From assembly GCA_022826645.1 (NCBI GenBank), contig JAJDUM010000015.1, forward strand, positions 31,811-95,810: a stretch of 64,000 bases of DNA. The letters are read 5' to 3'. The notes beneath the pieces are model-generated. The model ran no database searches. It saw only the letters and a program-made list of their open reading frames with translations, and was not told where the DNA came from. The position numbers and the translations under genes are program-made. Each line of letters begins with the position of its first letter. Position 1 is the stretch's first letter. The stretch is from Candidatus Poribacteria bacterium (GTDB lineage Bacteria; Poribacteria; WGA-4E; PCPOR2b). Shown here piece after piece: positions 55,521 to 64,000 of this stretch.

Positions 55521-57587
55521 CTATGCCATGTTCAGCAACAGATTTCCACCGTCGTTCACACGCACATGGACCCAAGGTTCAATCCAGATAGTCGTGTCTG
55601 GCTGCTCAATGACAGCAGGTCCGGAAAACTCGCTTCCCCACGGGAGCAATGAACGGTCATAGATTGGACACGACACAAACCGATCCTCCACATAGACGGG
55701 TCTGACACCCTTTTGTGCGTCTTTCAGAGTCGTTTTGGGGCTGGGGATAAAATCTTTCAGTGATAGGTCCGGGCGCATACCAATCACGGAAGTGCGCAGG
55801 TTTAGCAGGCGAATAGGAATGCTATCCAGCAACGTTTCTAATCCACCAAATGTCTCGTCGACCTGCCCATATTGCCGGAGATATGCGCGGCTAAAGCTTT
55901 CCGCTATAACGGGGGTAGACACAGGTCCCGCTGGCAGTGGTGTCCGGATAACGTGGGTTTGCCCCTCGTAGGAAATCTCCGCTTCTCGTAATACGCTTAC
56001 CTGTGTCAGGGGAATCTGCTCGCTCTTGATAAGTTGCTCTCCTTGCGCGAGGTGTTCGGCAAAAATTTCCTCTGCTTCGGTTGGATCGAGTTCCGAGAGA
56101 CGACGGTTGATCATGGTCACAAAATCGTGTTGGAGGTCGGCGATGACACAACCCCAAGCAGAGGCAATGCCGGGATAGTAGGGGACAAGTGCCTGTGAAA
56201 CCCCAAGCTCCCGTAGAAGGAAACTGACCATCAGTGGCCCGCCACCTCCAAAAGAAAAGAGAACAAAATCTCGCGGATCATGGCCACGATCAATAGAGAT
56301 ACGACGGATGCTACCGGCGATCCGGTTATTTGCGATGGTGAGAACTGCCAGCGCGGCTTCCTCCAACGAGAGGCCGAGCGGTTCGCCAACCTTCTCGCTG
56401 AGAATTGACCGGGCTGTGTCGAGGTCAAACGAAAAATCGGTTGCTCTGGCGATGGGATAGTCCGGGTTGATCCGACCCAGAATCACGTTCGCATCCGTAA
56501 CTGTTGGCTCAGTACCACCCAATCCGTAGCAGACCGGCCCCGGCTCAGCACCAGCACTTTCGGGTCCCACTTGGAGTAAACCGCCTTCATCAATCCGGGC
56601 GATGCTGCCACCACCCGCGCCGATGGTATGAATATCGATCATCGACACCATGATCGGAATGCCAAACTCTGGTTCTATCCCGTTTGAGACTACCGGTTTG
56701 CCCTCCGTCACCAACGACACATCCAGACTCGTGCCTCCCATGTCGTAACCAATCAGGTTCTGGAAACCGTTTTCTGCAGCGATCTTGGTGGCAGCAATGA
56801 CCCCAGCGGCGGGACCCGATAACACAGTATTGACCGAGAAATCGCGAGCGGATTCAACCGACATCATCCCACCATTCGACTGCATAATGAGAAGATTCCC
56901 ACTGTAGTCGCGTTCCTCCAAGCGTTGTTCAAGCCGAGCCAAGTAGCGACTAACGATTGGCTGCACGTAGGCGTTCACGGTAGCAGTGCTAGTCCGTTCA
57001 AATTCACGGAAGAGTGGGAGGATATCCGCTGAAGCAACGATATAAAGATCAGGAAAGCGTGTTTGCAGAAGGGCTTTGGCGCTGCGTTCGTTTGCGAGAT
57101 TGATGTAGGCGTTCAGAAAACTGATGACAATCGCTTCCACACCGTCCGAAACCAGCTCTTCAGCAGCTGCAATTACCTCCTCCTCCGCCAATGGAGCAAG
57201 TATTTCACCTTCTGCCGAAATACGCTCAGTGACCTCTTTGCGCCGATCCCGTGGAACTAACGGCTCATAAGATCCGCTGAGACCGTAGAGGTGCGGTCGA
57301 TCACGACGCCTCAGTTCCAGAATATCTCGAAAACCGCGCGTTGCAATCAAACCGCAGCGTACACCTTTGCGCTCCAAAATGGCATTGGTTGCCACAGTGG
57401 TGCCGTGAATGACCAGTTCAATATCAGGATAGGAAACCTCAAGCACATCCAATCCCGTAATTAGGCCGATGGATGGCTCGCGTGGCGTGGTTGAAGCCTT
57501 TCCAATCTGTAGAGTCTTTCGGTTTTCATCTAAAACAACAATATCTGTGAAAGTGCCGCCAATATCCACACCAACAAGTTTTCCCAT
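55521..57587 (-). CDS. Hydantoinase/oxoprolinase subunit A
   Basis: A 688-residue HyuA-type ATPase of the ASKHA fold: GVDIGGTFTDIVVLDENRKT opens the protein, VIHGTTVATNAILERKG follows, and GYDMGGTSLDVSLVTEGKPV is the second phosphate loop. Such proteins hydrolyse hydantoins or 5-oxoproline with ATP, normally with a B subunit. No hyuB is adjacent in the window. The start is clear but the ribosome site is poor. Could also be the beta subunit of an acetone carboxylase-type enzyme. Confidence 0.85.
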   Translation of the reverse strand: MGKLVGVDIGGTFTDIVVLDENRKTLQIGKASTTPREPSIGLITGLDVLEVSYPDIELVIHGTTVATNAILERKGVRCGLIATRGFRDILELRRRDRPHLYGLSGSYEPLVPRDRRKEVTERISAEGEILAPLAEEEVIAAAEELVSDGVEAIVISFLNAYINLANERSAKALLQTRFPDLYIVASADILPLFREFERTSTATVNAYVQPIVSRYLARLEQRLEERDYSGNLLIMQSNGGMMSVESARDFSVNTVLSGPAAGVIAATKIAAENGFQNLIGYDMGGTSLDVSLVTEGKPVVSNGIEPEFGIPIMVSMIDIHTIGAGGGSIARIDEGGLLQVGPESAGAEPGPVCYGLGGTEPTVTDANVILGRINPDYPIARATDFSFDLDTARSILSEKVGEPLGLSLEEAALAVLTIANNRIAGSIRRISIDRGHDPRDFVLFSFGGGGPLMVSFLLRELGVSQALVPYYPGIASAWGCVIADLQHDFVTMINRRLSELDPTEAEEIFAEHLAQGEQLIKSEQIPLTQVSVLREAEISYEGQTHVIRTPLPAGPVSTPVIAESFSRAYLRQYGQVDETFGGLETLLDSIPIRLLNLRTSVIGMRPDLSLKDFIPSPKTTLKDAQKGVRPVYVEDRFVSCPIYDRSLLPWGSEFSGPAVIEQPDTTIWIEPWVHVRVNDGGNLLLNMA

Positions 57588-57796
57588 AAAAGTATCGCAG
57601 GTCTCCGTACAGAGAGCGCTTCCCCCCTTACTATAACGCTTTTTTGCCCCTGAAATTTTCTATCTGGTAGGCCAAGTCCTCAAGACGGACTTTGGTATTA
57701 AGATACGAATCGAAACTTGCTAACCAGAGTTAGATAGCAACGTGCGTTATGATAACATCTGAAGTGGCCTCCGTCAAGTATTGAGGGAAAGGTTAT

Positions 57797-57919
57797 TAGG
57801 GTTATTCAGTTTTCCGTTTTTTAACCGGTTTCTGAATGACCCGAACCCGTAGGCGGGGCATCTTGCCCCGCCGGAGCCTTGACCAAGAGATCGAGCTATG
57901 GGAAAATTAAATGCCCCTA
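57797..57919. repeat. MITE-A copy 2 (123 bp, inverted, different interior)
   Basis: TAGGGTTATTCAGTTTT at the left and complement TAGGGGCATTTAATTTT at the right, TA at both outer ends. Its palindrome is GTAGGCGGGGCATCTTGCCC (57849 on), the same as in the MITE-B copy at 55025. No gene is seen in 57588-57925. Confidence 0.7.
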
Positions 57920-57925
57920 GAAAGG

Positions 57926-58999
57926 TTATGGGAGCCCCGTTTCGTTTCCTTCATTGTCGTCAGTTACGGCATCGGTTTCCGGCAGCGCGGCAGTGCCAGA
58001 TGGCGGATGAATACCAAACGTAGCACGAACCTTAGCCTCGACCTCGGCCGTAATTTCAGGGTGCGCTATTAGGAAATCTTTAGCGTTGCTCCTGCCCTGC
58101 CCAAGCCTCTCATCGTTATAAGAAAACCAAGCACCACTTTTGCCAATAATTCCCGCGTCTATGCCCACATCTAAGATTTCTCCGATTGCGCAGATTCCTT
58201 TGCCGTAAATGACATCGAACTCAGCTTGACGGAATGGAGCAGCGACCTTGTTTTTCGCAACCTTGACACGCGTACGGTTTCCGATCTGCTTCTCTCCATC
58301 TTTCAGGCTTTCTGACCGACGTATCTCCAACCGAACTGATGCGTGAAATTTGAGTGCCAGTCCGCCGGGCGTTGTTTCTGGATTTCCAAACAAGATGCCA
58401 ATTTTCTGTCGAATCTGATTGGTAAAGATCACACAGGTTTTGGATTTATTGGTGACACCGGACAGCTTACGTAAAGCTTTGGACATCAAACGCGGTAACA
58501 ACCCAACGTGGTTGTCCCCCATATCACCCTCAATCTCCGCATGAGGGGTGAGCGCTGCGACGGAGTCAACAACAACAATATCAACAGCCCCGCTACGGAC
58601 TAAGGTTTCGACAATGTCTAACGCCTGCTCCCCGGCGTCCGGTTGAGCAATCAGGAGGTTTTCCATGCTCACACCAATCTGTTGCGCGTACAGCGGATCT
58701 AACGCATGTTCGACATCAACAAATGCCGCAACCCCATCCTGCTTCTGTGCCTCCGCAATCATGTGAAGCGCAAGCGTGGTCTTACCACTAGCCTCATGGC
58801 CAAAGATTTCAACAATTCGCCCACGGGGAACACCGCCAACCCCCAGCGCGATGTCTAACGCCAACGAACCTGTCGGGACGACGGTAACGGGAACCACTTC
58901 ATCACTATCAAGCTGCATAATCGCACCTTTGCCGTGCTGCCGCTCGATTTGAGAGATTGCAAGGTCTATCGCCTGCTGCTTGTTTATACTTAGTTCCAT
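57926..58999 (-). CDS. recA: RecA recombinase
   Basis: A 357-residue RecA. Walker A is GHEASGKT at 67-74, where GPESSGKT is usual; the rest of the core is canonical: [37 protein letters not shown], and [26 protein letters not shown]. Drives strand exchange and the SOS response. ATG with AAGGAG upstream. I looked for an SOS box between the promoter and start and saw none of a known type. Confidence 0.95.
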   Translation of the reverse strand: MELSINKQQAIDLAISQIERQHGKGAIMQLDSDEVVPVTVVPTGSLALDIALGVGGVPRGRIVEIFGHEASGKTTLALHMIAEAQKQDGVAAFVDVEHALDPLYAQQIGVSMENLLIAQPDAGEQALDIVETLVRSGAVDIVVVDSVAALTPHAEIEGDMGDNHVGLLPRLMSKALRKLSGVTNKSKTCVIFTNQIRQKIGILFGNPETTPGGLALKFHASVRLEIRRSESLKDGEKQIGNRTRVKVAKNKVAAPFRQAEFDVIYGKGICAIGEILDVGIDAGIIGKSGAWFSYNDERLGQGRSNAKDFLIAHPEITAEVEAKVRATFGIHPPSGTAALPETDAVTDDNEGNETGLP

Positions 59000-59045
59000 G
59001 TTAATAATTCTCCTTGTTATGGATTAGAATCGTTTCGTTGGGTTA

Positions 59046-59074
59046 ATTGTATCATAACATTTGTGAAAAGTCAA
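59046..59074 (-). promoter_or_regulatory. Near-consensus sigma-70 promoter of recA
   Basis: On the minus strand, TTGACT (59069-59074) and TACAAT (59046-59051), 17-bp spacer, about 45 bp before the ATG. Confidence 0.6.
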
Positions 59075-59136
59075 CGCAAAAAAACACACACGCGCATGAA
59101 TACCAGATCAAATTGGCGGAGAAATGTTATTGTAGC

Positions 59137-61089
59137 TCACTTGCCCACCACAATGACCCCATTGCGTACTTCCACCTGATCGCCAGATGTTAGCTGAATC
59201 TGATAGATGTAGGGACCAATATTCACAATCTCTCCCGCTTCATCCCTACCATCCCATTCAACACTCATCGCGTTAGAACTCATTACGGTTTGATTCACTA
59301 AGGTCCGGATGAGTTTATTGTTTAGATCGAAGATCTCGACGACCGGTTCCGTATCACCGATGTGTGAGGTGTTGTGGTTTACGATTGTTAGGCGCGTTCG
59401 ATCAGCAATCCCGTTTCCGTCTGGTGAGAAAGGATTAAAACTCCACGCCACCTGAGTCTGCGACGGGACTGCCTGAAACAAGGCAACCTGTGAGATGAAA
59501 TTCAGCTCCATACGAACGACCTGTCGATTCAAGTCAACTTCACCGCCTACCAACTGCCATTCTTGAACGGATGCGTCCCATACGAAGATTTTCAGATCTG
59601 CCTCTCGCCCGATATTTGCAAACATCAGATCTGAGAGATGATAGGCTAATTCAAGCAGGGCTGGACGCGCAAGAATCAGATGCTCAAAGGCATCAAAGGA
59701 CACGATCTTCGCGCCTGAAACATCGAAAAACTCTACCTCGTTGAGTTGAAGGTTATTCGCTTGCTTGCTCTCTGTGATTTCGAGGCGAAAGTAGCGAGCA
59801 GAGGGGCGGGTTGGTAGCTCAATGACAGTGGTTTGATCCTCGAAATCGGTTAATTCGAGAGTGCTTATGAAATTCTCGTTATCATTTGACGTGAAGAGTG
59901 TCGCACGCTGTGGACCAAAAGAGATATCTCCTTCCACGTTAGCGTGTACAACCATACGGCTGACAGTACGTCGACTGTCAAGGTCGATCGTCAGACCCAC
60001 AGGCAGCGGCACAAGGCCTGCAACCCATGTAGACGGCGGTTCCAAAATGCCGTCCACGGCGAAGGTTGGGGGCTGATTGGGTAACGCACTTGTCGCTTCA
60101 GCAGCAAATCCGCCTTGGCGCAATGCTTCAAAGTGGTACACAACCACCGGAGCCGTCCCTTTAGCAATGCGGTTATTTGCTCGGTAAGATAACGGATTAA
60201 CCGTTTCAGGTGGCACCGAAAAAAAGTGTAATTTTGTGGTCTTTTCATCGAAGGCATCCACCGGAACGACGATGGTTGCTCGATCTCCATCGCTCAAGGT
60301 GAATACACCTCCCTGAGCTGCTTCAGGTCGTAACTCTGGGAGATAAAATAGGGAAATCGTCTCTCTGTCCATAGTGTTAAGCGAAGCTGGATCCGAAGAC
60401 GTTAGTTCCCTTGCAGTTACGGAAAGTCGGTTCACTCCGGTCTCCAACATTACATCTACAGAGAAGGTAGCACAATAAGGTTGGGTTGAATCCAGACCAC
60501 AGGCGTTGGTGAGCGGAAGTCGTATTGCAATGGACCGAATCCTGCCCTGTATGCCCCTGTCATTTGTATCCACAAACTGAATTGATTCAATCGAAATTGG
60601 GGCTGCTTGCCAGCCTTCGAGCATCTCAATCTGGATGAATTGTGCAGAGACCACTGATGGAAAATCAACCACAGTGCTGTGGAAATTAGGGTCTATGGCC
60701 GACGAAATGTTAACAGGTTGACCTGCAGAGAAATTCGTTCCAGCCTTCGAAAACGCCAGGCGGGCAACCCGCGGACCGCGGGGAAACCCTCGATCAACCA
60801 CAGGTAGAATCAGCATCCCTTTGAGTTCCTGTGTGCTTCCAAGATCTACAACGAGGCCATAGATTGAGTGTGTCAACTGCGCAAGGTGCGGGAGGCCACC
60901 AGGAGTATTAATCGAAACAATAACTTCCCCTTGATCTGAGGACTCAACGATTCCCTTGATTGTTACTGCTTGATTATTCGTGGTGAAATCAGTGGTTGGA
61001 CTTATGATAGACAGGTCTATGCGAGCGACTACGCCGTTGGCACTTAAAAGGGTGAAGCTAATAAACAGAAGGGAAAGGTAAAATCGCAT
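59137..61089 (-). CDS. Secreted protein with discoidin (F5/8C)-like regions and FlgD-like tail
   Basis: About 650 residues. Signal peptide MRFYLSLLFISFTLLSANGVVA; ATG at 61089 fits this better than the longer frame. Two regions (about 100-200 and 390-500) have discoidin-like motifs (RFFRLEITESKQANNLQLNEVEFFD is one pattern, and QFIQIEMLEGWQAAPISIESIQF the other). The end is an FlgD/Ig-like block: FSPDGNGIADRTRLTIVNHN, EWDGRDEAGEIVNIGPYIYQIQL. Probably binds carbohydrate at the cell surface. Transcribed together with the alcohol dehydrogenase (38-bp gap). Confidence 0.75.
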   Translation of the reverse strand: MRFYLSLLFISFTLLSANGVVARIDLSIISPTTDFTTNNQAVTIKGIVESSDQGEVIVSINTPGGLPHLAQLTHSIYGLVVDLGSTQELKGMLILPVVDRGFPRGPRVARLAFSKAGTNFSAGQPVNISSAIDPNFHSTVVDFPSVVSAQFIQIEMLEGWQAAPISIESIQFVDTNDRGIQGRIRSIAIRLPLTNACGLDSTQPYCATFSVDVMLETGVNRLSVTARELTSSDPASLNTMDRETISLFYLPELRPEAAQGGVFTLSDGDRATIVVPVDAFDEKTTKLHFFSVPPETVNPLSYRANNRIAKGTAPVVVYHFEALRQGGFAAEATSALPNQPPTFAVDGILEPPSTWVAGLVPLPVGLTIDLDSRRTVSRMVVHANVEGDISFGPQRATLFTSNDNENFISTLELTDFEDQTTVIELPTRPSARYFRLEITESKQANNLQLNEVEFFDVSGAKIVSFDAFEHLILARPALLELAYHLSDLMFANIGREADLKIFVWDASVQEWQLVGGEVDLNRQVVRMELNFISQVALFQAVPSQTQVAWSFNPFSPDGNGIADRTRLTIVNHNTSHIGDTEPVVEIFDLNNKLIRTLVNQTVMSSNAMSVEWDGRDEAGEIVNIGPYIYQIQLTSGDQVEVRNGVIVVGK

Positions 61090-61127
61090 ATTTCTATTTC
61101 TCTTTTGAAACGCACTGTGTGCTACGA

Positions 61128-62288
61128 TCAGAGTGCCTGGCGATACAGATCCATCATGTCTTCTTCGGTACAGGACCGCGGGTTGGTCAGATGGCACTGA
61201 TCCGCTATCGCCTGCCGCGCGAGATCAGGGATCATCTCTGCCGTCACATCTGCCTCCCGCAAGTGCGATGGAATACCAATATCTTTACACAACTGCGTCA
61301 CCTGATCGACTGCCGCTTGTGCAGCTTCCTCTGGTGATAGTGCGTAGATATCCACACCAAATGCTGCAGCGATATCCCTTAGTTGATCGGTTGCTGCGAC
61401 CTTGTTGAATGCCATGGTATACGGAAGGAGAATTGCATTTGCAAGTCCGTGATGTAGGTCCGCGATCGCCGAGAGCGGGTGGGCTAAGGAATGCGTAACA
61501 CCTAACTCTTTCTGAAACGCAATTGCACCCATCATTGCTGCCATCATCATCGCTCCACGCGCCTCAAGATCACTGCCATTGTCAACGGCACGGCGCAGGT
61601 GTTGAGCGACCAATTTTACCCCGGCAAGTGCAATCCCATCACAAATTGGATGATAGACCGTGGAAAGGTACGATTCAAGGTTATGGGTAAACGCGTCCAT
61701 CCCTGTCGCAGCTGTCAACGCTTTGGGTAATCCGACAGTCAATGCCGGATCTACAATTGCCACTTTGGGCAGCAGATGAGGACTAAAGACCAGTGCCTTG
61801 CGTCCCAGGGATTTTATCGTGACAACAGCGCCACGTCCAACTTCACTTCCGGTCCCCGCAGCAGTTGGTATGGCAAGCATCGATGGTACGTCGGACGAGA
61901 TCTTGTCCGGTCCCCCGTTGAGCACTTCGTACTCTGCAAGCGACAGGGGATGCGTAGCCTTCAAGCAGATTAGTTTGGCGACATCTAACGGACTTCCGCC
62001 GCCCATGCCAATCACAAAATCACAACCTTCCGTCTGGAAAACCTCTGCGCCATCGAACACATCCGATTCAACAGGATTACCGTGGACGCCATCGTAGATT
62101 GCGTAGCTGATTCGTGCCGCTTCGAGTCGCTGCGTTACTTCATCTGCCAATCCCACTTGGCGAATCCCCTTGTCTGTCACCAATAACACCTTCTCTGGTG
62201 AGAACGCCGAAAGCTGCTCTGTAAGCGTATCAATCGTCCCGACGCCGAAGATAATCTTATTAGGAAAACTGAAGATGGAAGGTGACAT
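61128..62288 (-). CDS. Iron-containing alcohol dehydrogenase
   Basis: A 386-residue family III alcohol dehydrogenase. NAD-binding GGGSPLDVAK; metal ligands Asp/His in GMDAFTHNLESYLS, HSLAHPLSAIADLHHGLANA, and further. Oxidises an alcohol or reduces an aldehyde. ATG with AAAGGA. First gene of a pair with the discoidin-type gene. Confidence 0.88.
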   Translation of the reverse strand: MSPSIFSFPNKIIFGVGTIDTLTEQLSAFSPEKVLLVTDKGIRQVGLADEVTQRLEAARISYAIYDGVHGNPVESDVFDGAEVFQTEGCDFVIGMGGGSPLDVAKLICLKATHPLSLAEYEVLNGGPDKISSDVPSMLAIPTAAGTGSEVGRGAVVTIKSLGRKALVFSPHLLPKVAIVDPALTVGLPKALTAATGMDAFTHNLESYLSTVYHPICDGIALAGVKLVAQHLRRAVDNGSDLEARGAMMMAAMMGAIAFQKELGVTHSLAHPLSAIADLHHGLANAILLPYTMAFNKVAATDQLRDIAAAFGVDIYALSPEEAAQAAVDQVTQLCKDIGIPSHLREADVTAEMIPDLARQAIADQCHLTNPRSCTEEDMMDLYRQAL

Positions 62289-62331
62289 ATAGGTGTCCTT
62301 TTTCTGAATGCGCCAAATGTGGACCGTGAAT

Positions 62332-62901
62332 TTACTGCTCCGCTAATTGTAGTTCTGCTGTCGTCTTCCCGCCATGTTCGACAAGCACCGCGATGACAGC
62401 TTCATTACCTTTCCGAATCGCATCGTCCAACGCAGTTTGATCACGATCACCGGTTGCGCGGCGGTTAATATCTACCTCATGTGTTATCAATAACAGCGCC
62501 GTTCTACGATACGCCTCCGAGTTCTCTTTTCCGCTTGTTGAACCACCTTGAGCTGCGGCATGGAGTGCCGTGGTCATACCGAACGCATCTCCATTGACAT
62601 CTGCGCCGTTTCTGAGGAGCAATTCAACAGCTTCAGCACACCCTGCGTCTGCTGCCCAAGCGAGCGGGGTTCTCCACCACTGGGCTTGACGGGCGTTGAC
62701 GTCTGCCCCTGATTGAATGAGCCGCTCACAAAAGTCTGTCATATTTCTATGAGCTGCCCAATGCAGCGGTGTCGCACCTCGGAGAACACCATCTCTGAGG
62801 GATTCACCGGTGGCGAGTTCGGGCTGCTGTCCGAGGAGTTCTTGTGCAGTTCGTTCATCCCCATCGTCGATTGTATCGATCAGTTCATCTACAGATGCCA
62901 T
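62332..62901 (-). CDS. Ankyrin-repeat protein
   Basis: About 189 residues, four to five ankyrin repeats (ATPLHWAAHRNMTDFCERLI, RTPLAWAADAGCAEAVELLL, TTALHAAAQGGST, QTALDDAIRKGNEAVIAVLV). No signal peptide. Start ATG 62901 follows GGAG at 6 nt; the upstream TTG would use that GGAG as codon. Role unknown; protein-protein interaction is likely. Lies 43 bp before the alcohol dehydrogenase on the same strand. Confidence 0.8.
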   Translation of the reverse strand: MASVDELIDTIDDGDERTAQELLGQQPELATGESLRDGVLRGATPLHWAAHRNMTDFCERLIQSGADVNARQAQWWRTPLAWAADAGCAEAVELLLRNGADVNGDAFGMTTALHAAAQGGSTSGKENSEAYRRTALLLITHEVDINRRATGDRDQTALDDAIRKGNEAVIAVLVEHGGKTTAELQLAEQ

Positions 62902-62967
62902 GCTTTTCTCCAATAAAATTCTTGTTTCCTATCCGCGTTGATTCGCGTGATTCACGGACACTCATTT

Positions 62968-63048
62968 CATCCACAAAGCCTCACCATGCGTCACGAATCT
63001 TTGTGTGTTTTTTATTCGCTTAGATTCGCACTATTCGTGGATGCTCAT
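62968..63048. repeat. Direct repeat 1 next to the GxxExxY gene
   Basis: 81 bp from TCATCCACAAAGCCTCACC to ATGGATGCTCAT-like end; its partner at 63508-63588 is shifted by 540 bp and differs at 13 of 81 positions, without gaps. The common core is TTTATTCGCTTAGATTCG. Confidence 0.75.
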
Positions 63049-63083
63049 TTCATCCACAGAGCTTCACCAAGTGCCACGAGTTA

Positions 63084-63488
63084 TTATAAGGTGTTGTCCA
63101 GTGCCGACTTATTCCAGACCATCCGTTTCCATTCCAGATGTTTTTCTGCACCAAAATTGACTAGAACACCAACAGCCAATCCGGTTGCCTTGAGATAGTT
63201 GAGCAGCTGTGCTTGGTCATGCGAACTCAATTCATTAACGGCTTTGATTTCGACTATGATTTTTTCGTAAACAACAAAGTCCGGTTTATAATGCTGATTG
63301 AGTCGGTGTTCCTTGTATCTGATATCCAATTTTTGTTGGGGTTCAAATGGGACTCCTCGCGTGGAGAGTTCGATTTCTAATGCTTCTTGATACACCGATT
63401 CGAGAAAGCCAGTGCCCAGCACATTATAAACTTCCATTGAGGCACCAATAATAGCATAAACTTCGTTCTTGTAAAGCAGCGCTACCAT
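63084..63488 (-). CDS. GxxExxY protein
   Basis: A 134-residue protein with the GxxExxY family name motif GTGFLESVYQEAL at about 26-38 and the following PDFVVYEKIIVEIKAV and NYLKATGLAVGVLVNFGA, the look of a small PD-(D/E)xK nuclease-like fold (Asp and Glu-x-Lys spacing). Function unknown in the family. ATG with AGGAGA. The gene is bracketed by two 81-bp direct repeats (62968-63048 and 63508-63588), which suggests it moved as a unit. Confidence 0.75.
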   Translation of the reverse strand: MVALLYKNEVYAIIGASMEVYNVLGTGFLESVYQEALEIELSTRGVPFEPQQKLDIRYKEHRLNQHYKPDFVVYEKIIVEIKAVNELSSHDQAQLLNYLKATGLAVGVLVNFGAEKHLEWKRMVWNKSALDNTL

Positions 63489-63507
63489 TTTCTGTGGCTC
63501 TCCTAGT

Positions 63508-63588
63508 CATCCACAAAACTTCGCTGTGCGTCACAAATCTTTTTGTATTTTTTATTCGCTTAGATTCGTGTTATTCGTGGATGCTTAT
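63508..63588. repeat. Direct repeat 2 next to the GxxExxY gene
   Basis: Partner of 62968-63048, offset by 540 bp. A third partial copy, TTCATCCACAGAGCTTCACC, is at about 63050. No gene is seen between 63489 and 63871. Confidence 0.75.
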
Positions 63589-63741
63589 CTCCGCCGCAAA
63601 TCTACGCTACTTGACACGAACCTTTATTATCAGTGCTGTAAACCTTTGTAGCTCCAAAAGCATTATAACCAAAAGCAATCCGCTAAGTATAAGAGGATCC
63701 CACATAAATGTCAACGATGTTTCAGAGTAGCGAGGGTTGCG

Positions 63742-63863
63742 TAGGGGCATTTAGTTTTACTGTAGGAGGGATCTCCGAATCCCGACATCTCACTGTAGGC
63801 GTAATCTCCCGGGTGCGCCTTTTCAAACAAAATGGGTAAAAAGCCGAAAACTGAATAGCCCTA
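63742..63863. repeat. MITE-A copy 3 (122 bp)
   Basis: TAGGGGCATTTAGTTTT at the left and complement TAGGGCTATTCAGTTTT at the right. The interior is close to copy 1 at 7205-7326: GTAGGAGGGATCTCCGAATC and GTAGGCGTAATCTCCCGGG. It abuts the IS630-type end at 63866, so one inserted next to the other at TA. Confidence 0.8.
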
Positions 63864-63865
63864 GT

Positions 63866-64000
63866 ACTCTGTCAGATAAATAATGCTTTTGTATAATGAT
63901 AAAACCGTTTGAATTTCTGTCGTGCGTTGTTGAGAGTAAACTGCCATTTGACACGGACTTTTTTTCGATTCCGTTCTTCAACCCAAGCATTGATTTCTCG
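63866..64000 (-). mobile_element. IS630-family insertion sequence, 3' end (partial)
   Basis: Terminal repeat TACTCTGTCAGATAAAT starting at 63866, just outside the transposase stop; the element continues beyond the right edge. The stop codon of the transposase is within the terminal repeat. Confidence 0.65.
63872..64000 (-). CDS. IS630-family transposase, C-terminal part
   Basis: The last 42 residues of a transposase read INAWVEERNRKKVRVKWQF, then TLNNARQKFKRFYHYTK, ending ALFI: the W-x(3)-RN...W-x-F-x(4)-AR-x-K-x-x-RFY pattern closes IS630-type DDE transposases. The N-terminal part with the DDE triad is outside the window. Confidence 0.7.
   Translation of the reverse strand, partial: REINAWVEERNRKKVRVKWQFTLNNARQKFKRFYHYTKALFI

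Noticed and set aside
59000..59136. SOS box upstream of recA
   Set aside because: Neither CTGT-N8-ACAG nor GAAC-N4-GTTC is present between promoter and start.

Overview
The window looks like a chromosomal segment of an uncultured Gram-negative-type bacterium, most plausibly Candidatus Poribacteria or a close relative. The pointers are several secreted proteins ending in the same tail (PNYPNPFNPETWIPYRLA followed by a WDGRN..G..VASGVYFYQL block), dockerin-like DVNxDGxVNxxDL motifs, long WD40 secreted proteins, a high load of short palindromic repeats, and many sugar/polyol oxidoreductases. This assignment is inference; there is no rRNA in the window, and I saw no tRNA.

Layout. 1-10.1 kb is almost entirely minus strand: a threonine/serine dehydratase (cut by the window edge), a sugar-nucleotide pyrophosphorylase, a cupin, an enolase-superfamily (mandelate racemase-like) enzyme, an unrecognised 586-residue protein, a repeat-filled gap, a DUF309 protein and two tandem MFS transporters. 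10.4-14.8 kb carries a D-2-hydroxyacid dehydrogenase, an Ldh2-type dehydrogenase, a PHP protein and a Gfo/Idh/MocA oxidoreductase. 14.9-16.1 kb has a small conserved protein and an ABC ATPase with two degenerate catalytic positions. 16.3-21.2 kb (plus strand) is housekeeping: tyrS, surE, a DUF368 protein, a vapBC-like toxin-antitoxin pair and NAD kinase.

21.2-26.6 kb is the most interesting part: a REP-bounded cassette wedged between nadK and recN, genes that are often neighbours elsewhere. It holds a REP-associated tyrosine transposase (RAYT) that has REP palindromes on both sides and inside its own reading frame, an HsdS-like specificity protein without any HsdM or HsdR, a small unknown protein, a zinc-motif protein, an OLD/DUF3696-like AAA ATPase and a PIN-like protein. 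The last four genes overlap end to end. I propose it as a candidate defence or conflict system.

26.6-33.2 kb continues with recN, a fused indolepyruvate:ferredoxin oxidoreductase, aroE and a zapA-like gene. 33.2-36.2 kb is a SIMPL/dockerin lipoprotein and iolD. 37.0-44.8 kb is a tandem triplication of secreted WD40 proteins, each with 14 repeats (two predicted seven-bladed propellers). 45.4-50.3 kb has an IolC-like kinase coupled to an HpcH/HpaI aldolase, a Ser/Thr protein kinase and KDPG aldolase. 50.4-52.6 kb is a compact PTPS-PTPS fusion, folE and SDR cluster that reads like a tetrahydrobiopterin pathway. 52.6-63.5 kb has a small DUF4242-like protein, a phosphotransferase, a rhodanese, HyuA, recA, a discoidin-type secreted protein, an iron-containing alcohol dehydrogenase, an ankyrin protein and a GxxExxY protein between direct repeats. 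The window ends inside an IS630-family transposase.

The intergenic DNA is layered. At least three TIR-bounded MITE-like families occur in several copies each, and their interiors carry interchangeable palindromes that begin with GTAGG. One family has ends resembling those of the IS630-like element at the window end; the palindromes match those around the RAYT.
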